A DNA stretch of 64,000 nucleotides from Cristatella mucedo (Eukaryota > Bryozoa > Phylactolaemata > Cristatellidae): contig WPIO01000001.1 of the NCBI GenBank assembly GCA_009760855.2, positions 9,914,001 through 9,978,000 on the forward strand, given 5' to 3'. The position numbers and the translations under genes were made by a program. Positions 60,871-64,000 of this stretch are shown piece after piece. How positions within the stretch are numbered: position 1 is the stretch's first letter; each line of letters begins with the position of its first letter. Under the pieces are notes generated by a model, which made no database searches, was not told the DNA's origin, and worked only from the letters and a program-made list of their open reading frames with translations.

Positions 60871-63722
60871 ACCTGTGAATAGTCAGACCCGGTGGTCTGA
60901 TTTTTTGCTCACACTCCATAAAGACCCAAATCTTGAGTTCTGGTCATTCTGCAAGAAATGCTTAATTGCCAGCTGCAAGTACGGTGCTAGCAACTAAGGC
61001 TCTCCTGTTGCTATTTACACGAGCCTGTAGAAACAGCTAACTTTTTGCTACCTTGAACAAGCAAAGGCAGTCAATCATAGAAAGGCTGGAGTGGTGCCCG
61101 AGCAGCCAGATGCCCAACACACTGCTTTGGGTCGGTCTGGGGTAGGGGCAGGGCTAACTGGCCCCTATTCCTATGCCTACGACCCCCACCCATCACCCAA
61201 TGTGAGCACCCCGATTTCGGGTGCTGCGGCAGCGCAGTGAGGCGCACAGCAGGACCACTCACTCTCGCTTCCTGGCCGACTTGCGCTTGCCTTCGTTCAG
61301 CTCCTTTTGTCGAAGTTTCTCGTGCTTCGACGGACCGTCGGCTACGCGAGCAGAGCTGCCTTCCACCTTTTCAGTCTGCAAGGCCAAACGAGAGCAGCTT
61401 AAGCATCGCGGTGCCACCACTCTGCAGCACACTCCATGCACTCCTCTGAGTGGACGACCGAGTTAAGGGACCTCGGACACTCACGTCAGGAGGCAGGAGT
61501 GCCGCCGACAGCGATGCCGGTGTCGTCGGCTCGATTGCCGAAGTCTTGCCGAGTGCGGCCTCGACGGTGCTCTTGTATGCATCCATACGAGCAGCAAAGC
61601 CCTGGACCAGCTGGTCAATGACCACGGTGCGCTGCAGCATGCTGCCGATGTGAGGGTGGGACTTTCGTGTCTGCACCACATCATCCACGATGGCCCTGAG
61701 GCTTAGCAAGCGCTCAGCCACGGCCTCCTGAAACATTGCACGCACGGCATGACTTCGGTAGAGCACACGCAGCTTCATGGCGACTTTCCACCCCTACGCT
61801 TAACCAATCCGGAGGAACAAGAAGCGCTGGTTCCGACAGCAGGCGCAGACAGGAACATGTGTCTGGCCGGATGCAATGGTGGGCTTAGCTTGTGTCCTCC
61901 GCTCCACGGACAGGCTGGGCAAGTAGAGGATAGTGCTTACAATTTTCAAGTCAACATACCAAAGTGGCACAGCTTGGGCAAAATGTCGCTGAAGTTAGCA
62001 CTTGGAATATTTCCACACTTGTGAATGTCGTTGAGAAGCATATACTACGCAAGCATGAGCACGATTGTGCACACGCACACAACAGCGCACGCAAACACAC
62101 ACCGCCGAGAGAGACAGGACCATGTGGAGTCTGCAATCTTGCTCCTTGACTCTTCGTAGGCATGCACGCACAGCCTTTCAGTGCAAGACTACTTGGTTAA
62201 GCATCGATGATAGCCAACCAATAGCATCTAGACAAAATGCTTCCAATGCATTACTCAGCGGAGCAGCACTATAATCTAGAATCACTCTGGCTGTCCACTG
62301 CCTTCCATTATCAACAGCTGGAAGTGTACAGCCAAATGTTGTTCATCATTTTCGCTCCATACGATTCTTCGATAAGCTCCAGACCACTGCTGAGACTCGT
62401 CTCTGTGCAGACTGAATGACTGGTGACACACATATAAGAGGACTCAGTGAAGTCTGACATGACAGGTCACGGAAACAAGCCGGAAACAGACTATGGGACC
62501 AAGACCGACGACGAAGTGATGAGAAACTCGTGGTCGTCAACTACACAAAAATGAAATGCACTTGGCCTTACGACTGTGTGACACACAATACTGTTTCGCA
62601 GTGCTGTGCACAGCAACAAAAGGTCAAGGGAACATTAAAAACACGTACGAGAATGACCTTCCCGTTTAAGAGCGCTTGAAAGAAAAAGGGCAAACCATGC
62701 CACTGCCAAATGACAGCGCGGCCGAAGCCTAACCTTAGCCTGTGCTGCAAACTGACAGTGGATGTCTAACCGAGTTTCTGCATTCTCCACTGTCAAGCTG
62801 GCTGCCGTGTGTTTTTCCAGATATGGTTCACCAACTTCACGAATCCATTCCACGACCTGTCGAAGAGCCAGCAGTCAGGCCACTGTACTGTACACTGACC
62901 ATTGCCACCACACAGGATATTCATGTCACGACGCCATGCAAGCAGGCTGGCCCAGAGTCCCTCATTTACTCAACTACTGCCCAATAGAAAATATCAATAC
63001 AAAGATGACAAGGGCCCCCTGGAGGCTTTCAGGTTGTCCTGCACTTGAGATGCTATGGAAACATAAAAACTATCATGCTCATGCTGCAACAAAAAAACCT
63101 AGCAGTGAACTTGGAGAATAGCACGAGATATACAATCACAAGGATACAGAATAAATTGGCAAAACGGCTGTGAATAAGAGCTGTCAAATTCCGGGCTTCG
63201 GCAAAAGAACATATATATTTTTTCTCGCGACTCTATATTAACTCGACTTAACGAGACTATATATAATATTAACATACTGCAGACTTTCTAGCACAACCCT
63301 AGTGCCAAAAAACCGAAGATAGTGCCTTTCTCGGCCCAAGGGAGCCCTAGACAAGGACATAAAAATGAATGATACCCAATGTCTCAATAGTACCCGAACA
63401 CATGATGTGGTAACCACAGAAATCGACACTTGGTAGCAACCTGTTAAAGACAGCGTTCGTGGAAAGTTTCGGATATCATTACATGAACACAAATACAGGT
63501 GTTTGTGTAATTGCCTGAGTGAGGATGTTCATTTAGATCAATATTTGTCCTGTTTCTTCACAGTGGCACTGCAAGTCGAGAACGCCAGATGTTCAAGTTA
63601 ACTTACCCGTTTTGCAGTAATTTCAGAAGTGATGAACTGCATACAGTCCTCAATTTGCTTCTTGCGAGCATTCCAGTATCCAAGGACGGTTAATTCTAGC
63701 TTTTGAACCTTTTCTAATGTAG
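29304..63722 (-). CDS. TRIO: Trio/Kalirin-type double Rho guanine-nucleotide exchange factor (5' end beyond the window)
   Basis: 28 exons plus one tentative micro-exon join in continuous phase on the minus strand over 34.4 kb, giving about 1,220 residues. Order: spectrin-repeat exons (63722-61263), DH1 (60185-53080), PH1 (52996-51154), Ser-rich linker (50774-50657), SH3 (47260-47047), long linker (46533-39308), DH2 (37316-33374), PH2 (33227-31834) and a basic tail (29518-29304, stop TGA). In known Trio/Kalirin the first GEF acts on Rac1/RhoG and the second on RhoA, controlling actin in axon guidance and cell migration; whether that split holds here is inferred. The N-terminal SEC14 and earlier spectrin exons must lie past base 64000. 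No kinase or Ig domain follows PH2. Every intron used is GT-AG. Confidence 0.93.
29650..29730 (-). repeat. Reversed LINE A/SINE tail
   Basis: The minus strand reads AAGCGCCTGAATAGAGTTTAGG, TCTTGGGGTGCTATGC and TTTATATACAC, the recurrent tail. It lies in the last Trio intron. Confidence 0.7.
31090..31210 (+). repeat. SINE family 2 copy (tRNA head, LINE A-type tail)
   Basis: Head CTGGTTTGGCACAGGGATTA..GTGCTCGC with B-box-like GTGAGCTCAAGCC, followed directly by TGGATAGAGATTAGGTTCTC and TTAGGGCGCTATACAAGAGG. It is the older of two copies; compare 34335. It lies in a Trio intron in antisense. Confidence 0.75.
31495..31645 (+). repeat. LINE A 3' noncoding end
   Basis: The TGTGTGTGCTTACACATGCTG to TTGTGCATGCTACT segment and the tail with AAAGTACCTAGACAGGGATT and TGGTGCTATACTT match the region behind the LINE A stop codon at 1455-1680. 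The coding part is absent. Confidence 0.75.
31834..33227 (-). CDS. TRIO: TRIO second PH domain (33227-33000, 32023-31834)
   Basis: Exon 33227-33000 encodes [20 protein letters not shown], a Ser/Ala/Lys insertion, [20 protein letters not shown] and the IYIYRASLK strand. Exon 32023-31834 encodes [30 protein letters not shown] and the C-terminal helix [20 protein letters not shown]. The strand-loop pattern and the Trp of the final helix are kept; the loop after the third strand is longer than in vertebrate Trio. Confidence 0.92.
33374..37316 (-). CDS. TRIO: TRIO second DH (RhoGEF) domain, six exons
   Basis: Exons: 37316-37250 ([20 protein letters not shown]), 35939-35836 ([17 protein letters not shown]), 35752-35683 ([20 protein letters not shown]), 34178-34089 ([18 protein letters not shown]), 33993-33901 ([20 protein letters not shown]) and 33502-33374 ([15 protein letters not shown]). 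CR1 and CR3 are intact. By homology this is the RhoA-directed module. The first four exons match those of DH1 in length (67, 104, 70, 90 versus 67, 110, 70, 90) and in splice phase. Confidence 0.94.
34335..34485 (+). repeat. SINE family 2, well-preserved copy
   Basis: Near-intact tRNA-like head: CTGGTTTGGTCTAGCGGTTA (A box) and GTGGGCTCGAGCCCCGAGGC (B box). It is joined to AAGTGCCTGAATAGAGATTA, TTCTCTTGGGGCGCTATAT and an ATT-rich end. The tail is the one carried by LINE A, so LINE A enzymes are the likely source of mobilisation. It lies between the third and fourth exons of Trio DH2, in antisense. Confidence 0.85.
34839..35154 (+). mobile_element. Truncated relative of the 18170 TIR element
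   Basis: The left end has GTGTTTACACGG and GAGTCTTGTGTCTATCCTGC, as in the 18170 element. The interior shares the GAAATGGCCTTCCACGATGC and CATGCTTTTCAAAGCAATGA landmarks in the same order. The right terminal repeat is missing; a LINE A end begins there. Confidence 0.65.
35155..35335 (+). repeat. LINE A 3' noncoding end
   Basis: Begins GTGGGTCTTTGTTATTCGTC, continues with CATCTGTAAAGTGTCAAGAG and ends CTCTGAGGGCACTATACAAA TGTATT. It replaces the right end of the TIR element beside it. Confidence 0.75.
35455..35672 (-). repeat. Reversed LINE A end next to a TRIO exon
   Basis: The minus strand carries the LINE A noncoding end (GACACTGTGCGTGTCACCTC, ACCATGTTATGCTGGTTGAC) and its tail (AAATGCCTAGAAAGAGACTA). 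It ends about 11 bases before the donor of Trio exon 35752-35683. Confidence 0.7.
36735..36870 (-). repeat. SINE family 1, eroded copy
   Basis: Reversed order GCTGATTCAACGGTCTGATT, TTAACGACTATCACAACCGC, CACCCACTGCATGACTCGGA. The tRNA head is poor. Confidence 0.7.
37400..37570 (+). repeat. SINE family 1 copy
   Basis: GGGGTCTTAACCCAAAGGTA (A box region), B box GGTTCGAGACCTG, GGTGGCGATAGCCGGAAGGC and 3' end GTTGAATCAGCCGGC. It lies in a Trio intron, directly beside the tentative micro-exon. Confidence 0.8.
37571..37608 (-). CDS. TRIO: Tentative TRIO micro-exon before DH2
   Basis: The exon ending at 39308 closes in phase 0, but DH2 opens one base into its phase, so an exon of length 3n+2 is required between them. 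37608-37571 (38 bases, TAAG acceptor, CAG|GTAAAA donor) fits and would encode [12 protein letters not shown] before RYILQELL. The residues do not resemble the basic KRR stretch seen there in vertebrates, so a different exon may be the true one. Confidence 0.3.
38697..38868 (-). repeat. SINE family 1, well-preserved copy
   Basis: Very similar to the copy at 21755-21928 along its whole length, including CTCTTTTTGTATAGCGACAG and TTACCTAGTGTGCCATCACG, and with the same AT-rich flank after the terminal CTAG. These two belong to one young subfamily. Confidence 0.85.
39308..46533 (-). CDS. TRIO: TRIO inter-module linker exons (46533-46473, 44207-44009, 40551-40432, 39415-39308)
   Basis: Four exons linked by phase: [20 protein letters not shown]; then [20 protein letters not shown] with a long Pro/Ala stretch; then [20 protein letters not shown]; then a Ser/Glu-rich [18 protein letters not shown] piece. 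The RWLP and PPPMEIQ segments match the RRWL...VKK and LPPPMAIQ landmarks in the same linker of vertebrate Trio, which supports exons that would otherwise look like random low-complexity frames. The region is probably disordered. Confidence 0.82.
39728..39840. repeat. Tandem duplication of ~58 bp
   Basis: ATCTTTCCACTTAGGAAAGA..GTTTGTGGCA is followed by ATCTTTCCACTTCAGAAAGG..GTTCGTGGCA. Two diverged units in a Trio intron, next to a purine-rich repeat. Confidence 0.7.
39860..40160. repeat. Purine-strand degenerate minisatellite
   Basis: About 300 bases almost free of T, built from loose repeats around GAAAGAACACAGAAGCAAGG. The complementary strand is polypyrimidine and appears as Leu/Ser/Pro/Phe-rich open frames, which are not genes. 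It lies in the Trio intron between linker exons 40551-40432 and 39415-39308. Confidence 0.85.
43100..43340 (-). repeat. LINE B end, reversed
   Basis: The minus strand has the segment GAGACTCAGCTATGCCTCTC-like end of the ORF, CAAGTCTGTTGGCTCTCGCA, then CGCACCGAAAACTGCTTAGG and the tail. Older than the 8.8 and 23.8 kb copies. A tRNA-like B box (GGGCTCAAATCCGG, minus strand, about 43056-43069) lies just downstream and may be another SINE. Confidence 0.7.
44500..45315 (+). pseudogene. LINE A reverse-transcriptase C-terminal fragment
   Basis: Contains [20 protein letters not shown] (about 44620-44690), a [16 protein letters not shown]-type stretch near 45008-45060, [10 protein letters not shown] codons and [12 protein letters not shown] near 45220-45260, in shifting frames. 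Same plan as the reversed fragment at 24311-25090. The tail is missing. It lies in the Trio intron between SH3-side linker exons. Confidence 0.7.
46131..46218. repeat. (AG)n microsatellite
   Basis: About 80 bases of almost pure AG. The Arg-Glu and Leu-Ser open frames over it are repeat artefacts. Confidence 0.97.
46370..46450 (-). repeat. SINE family 1 head fragment, reversed
   Basis: AATAAAGAGGTGCCTGCTTC, GGACTCAACCCATGATATGG and TTAGAGATGGGCTAAGA are the reversed tRNA head of the SINE. It ends about 25 bases from Trio exon 46533-46473. Confidence 0.65.
47047..50774 (-). CDS. TRIO: TRIO linker and SH3 domain (50774-50657, 47260-47047)
   Basis: The linker exon is acidic and Ser/Asn-rich ([20 protein letters not shown]). 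It splices in phase 0 to the SH3 exon, which reads [40 protein letters not shown] and [10 protein letters not shown]. The ALYDY-like start, the Trp of the binding groove and the G-IP motif are visible. In Trio this SH3 lies between the two GEF modules and is thought to act in autoregulation or partner binding. Confidence 0.92.
47555..47635. repeat. Imperfect CAG/CTG trinucleotide tract
   Basis: CAGCAGCAGCAGCTGCTGCT followed by interrupted CTG units (TACTGCTGCCGCTGCTCTGC). Intronic, about 300 bases upstream (in gene sense) of the Trio SH3 exon. Confidence 0.85.
47986..48009. repeat. G24 homopolymer run
   Basis: Longest G run in the window; with GGGG at 48011 it could form a G-quadruplex. Intronic in Trio. 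Confidence 0.95.
49660..49785 (-). repeat. SINE family 1 copy, eroded
   Basis: Reversed boxes AAGAGCCACCGTGGCTATCA, TTGCAATGGGCAATAGAGGA, then a poor tRNA head (GCATGGCCTAGGTCGTGGAG). Confidence 0.65.
51154..52996 (-). CDS. TRIO: TRIO first PH domain, three exons
   Basis: Exons 52996-52817 ([20 protein letters not shown] and [20 protein letters not shown]), 51636-51532 ([20 protein letters not shown]) and 51338-51154 ([17 protein letters not shown], then a basic [13 protein letters not shown] end). The strand pattern and the C-terminal helix with its conserved Trp are complete. PH1 packs against DH1 and helps GTPase binding in Trio. The last exon ends two bases into a Lys codon. Confidence 0.93.
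53080..60185 (-). CDS. TRIO: TRIO first DH (RhoGEF) domain, six exons
   Basis: Exons: 60185-60119 ([20 protein letters not shown]), 60028-59919 ([19 protein letters not shown]), 59265-59196 ([19 protein letters not shown]), 59086-58997 ([16 protein letters not shown]), 56910-56776 ([20 protein letters not shown]) and 53160-53080 ([20 protein letters not shown]). The conserved regions CR1 (ELLQTE..YV.DL) and CR3 ([16 protein letters not shown]) are intact, including residues that contact switch regions of Rho GTPases. By homology this is the Rac/RhoG-directed module. The large intron after the fifth exon contains the 16-bp minisatellite. Confidence 0.94.
53765..53865 (+). repeat. SINE family 1, 3' half
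   Basis: AATTCTTTATTGCCCACTGC, AAGTAGCCACTATGGCTCTT and a TGGTTGAATAGGCTAAC end, in plus orientation. Confidence 0.65.
54195..54280. repeat. Tandem duplication of ~43 bp
   Basis: GCACAAACAGAAGTAGATAC..CGGATTTCAGTT is repeated as GCACAAACAGAAGTAGTTAC..CGAATTTCAGTT. Two units only; intronic. Confidence 0.85.
54412..54530 (-). repeat. SINE family 1 copy, eroded
   Basis: Reversed GATTGATTTAACAGCCTCAT, CTTAACAGCTGTCACTACCA, GTGGGCAATGAAGGATTGCC and CCTCTGGGCTAAGAC. Confidence 0.7.
54690..54760. repeat. Degenerate left remnant of the 16-bp repeat array
   Basis: Units such as GGCATCAGTAGCACCACTCA and CATCAGTAGCACCACTACTA resemble the GCATCGGTAGTACCAC unit of the main array that starts at 55218. 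A LINE A copy separates them. Confidence 0.6.
54761..55216 (-). repeat. LINE A end inserted in the 16-bp repeat array
   Basis: The minus strand reads [40 protein letters not shown] and [20 protein letters not shown], followed by the noncoding end and the tail (TGCCTAGAAAGAGATTAAGT..GGTGCTATACAAATG). It is bounded on both sides by 16-bp repeat units. Confidence 0.8.
55217..56012. repeat. 16-bp minisatellite, about 50 units
   Basis: Almost perfect tandem copies of ACCACGCATCGGTAGT, interrupted by a few small changes (about 55451, 55521-55536, 55568-55573 and 55715). 16 is not a multiple of 3 and the unit has no stop codon on the minus strand, so all three minus frames stay open and give 16-residue repeats ([16 protein letters not shown]). 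There is no evidence that it is translated. It lies in the 3.6-kb intron between the fifth and sixth exons of Trio DH1. Confidence 0.97.
56013..56085. repeat. Degenerate right remnant of the 16-bp array
   Basis: GGCATCAATAGCACAAGGGA and CCAGTAGCACAAGGCACCAA follow the array with the same plan but many changes, like the left remnant at 54690. Confidence 0.6.
56525..56725 (-). repeat. SINE family 1 copy split by an AT tract
   Basis: Reversed SINE: GCTGATCGAACAGCCTCAGT and GAAGAGCTTTAATG, then an inserted (TA)n tract at 56588-56620, then GATGGCTATCACCACTGCTT and ACTCGAATACACGACCTAGG. The AT tract lies exactly inside the conserved ACGGCTATCACC box. It ends about 50 bases from Trio exon 56910-56776. 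Confidence 0.8.
57010..58980. other. Trio intron, nothing recognised
   Basis: Between DH1 exons 59086-58997 and 56910-56776. No SINE, LINE or coding resemblance that I can support. Confidence 0.4.
60797..60867. repeat. (AG)n microsatellite
   Basis: About 70 bases of AG repeat in the Trio intron just before DH1 (gene sense). Confidence 0.97.
61263..61727 (-). CDS. TRIO: TRIO last spectrin helix and linker to DH1 (61727-61485, 61375-61263)
   Basis: Exon 61727-61485 (81 codons) is helical ([20 protein letters not shown]) and ends in a Pro/Ala-rich stretch. Exon 61375-61263 encodes [20 protein letters not shown] and a very basic [12 protein letters not shown] end, which corresponds to the basic segment directly before the first DH domain in Trio proteins. 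It splits the Glu codon that opens DH1. Confidence 0.85.
62734..63722 (-). CDS. TRIO: TRIO spectrin-repeat exons (63722-63607, 62856-62734)
   Basis: The first exon in the window encodes [20 protein letters not shown] and a [13 protein letters not shown] helix, typical of a spectrin-repeat heptad with its conserved Trp. The second encodes [20 protein letters not shown], closely matching the WIRDVGEPYLSKH element in the spectrin array of Kalirin/Trio. Both exons end in phase 0. The preceding exon ends one base into a codon and lies beyond the right edge. Confidence 0.88.
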
Positions 63723-64000
63723 CTGTAACAGTAATACACAGCCTGACGTCCAGCAGATACCTCGGATTTTCTTTTGCCCAAGAATATTTGCTACTAATAA
63801 ACTATACAAAAAGACTGCTACCATTTATCAACTTACGCCATTTGTTAGTGCAAAATAATTGTCAAGCGGTAACAAGGAATACGAAAAGAAAATTGCATTT
63901 GAGTTAAGGTAGCAAAGGGTACATTTGACAGCTCTACCTTTCTGGTAAGGCAAGCCAATGCATGTTAACACCGTAGACAAGCCTTTATTATAACCACACG

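Overview
This window is animal nuclear DNA. The genes are split by GT-AG introns of tens of bases to several kilobases, and the sequence is full of tRNA-derived SINEs, dead LINEs, TIR elements and microsatellites. The recognisable proteins are metazoan: a Trio/Kalirin double RhoGEF, the spliceosomal protein SmD3, and an ankyrin-repeat DHHC palmitoyltransferase. A non-vertebrate animal fits (one Trio/Kalirin gene without the vertebrate kinase end, compact gene spacing, invertebrate-type SINE/LINE tails). I cannot name the species.

Layout. (1) 238-3166, minus: first three exons of a ZDHHC17/13-like palmitoyltransferase; its DHHC core lies beyond the left edge. (2) 3.2-11 kb: mostly dead LINE fragments, LINE tails, simple repeats and unassigned DNA. 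(3) 11.2-13.5 kb, plus: a phase-consistent multi-exon gene that I cannot identify, with a polyadenylation signal behind it. (4) 13.5-16.3 kb: a diverged inverted repeat and a possible pogo/Tigger-type fossil. (5) 16.3-20.8 kb: two complete SNRPD3 (SmD3) genes head to head, sharing a 545-bp upstream region and splitting the same codon with their single intron. (6) 21.6-28.2 kb: TIR element with nested SINE, LINE 3' ends, a ZBED5/FAM200-like hAT fossil and a LINE with reverse-transcriptase motifs. (7) 29.3-63.7 kb, minus: most of a Trio/Kalirin gene (28 supported exons plus one tentative), in gene order spectrin exons, DH1-PH1, SH3, linker, DH2-PH2 and a short basic tail. The N-terminal exons lie beyond the right edge. 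Its introns carry SINEs, LINE fragments, a purine-strand minisatellite and a 16-bp minisatellite of about 50 units.

How the genes relate. Trio activates Rho-family GTPases through two GEF modules, SmD3 is a core snRNP protein, and the palmitoyltransferase S-acylates membrane-associated proteins. Nothing suggests a shared pathway. The most informative features are the SNRPD3 inverted duplication with conserved proteins but strongly diverged silent sites, the matching exon phases of DH1 and DH2, the minisatellite that appears to have been split by a LINE, and a SINE family that shares its 3' tail with the local LINE. Exon boundaries were read by eye from splice consensus, reading phase and family resemblance; no alignment or transcript data were available.
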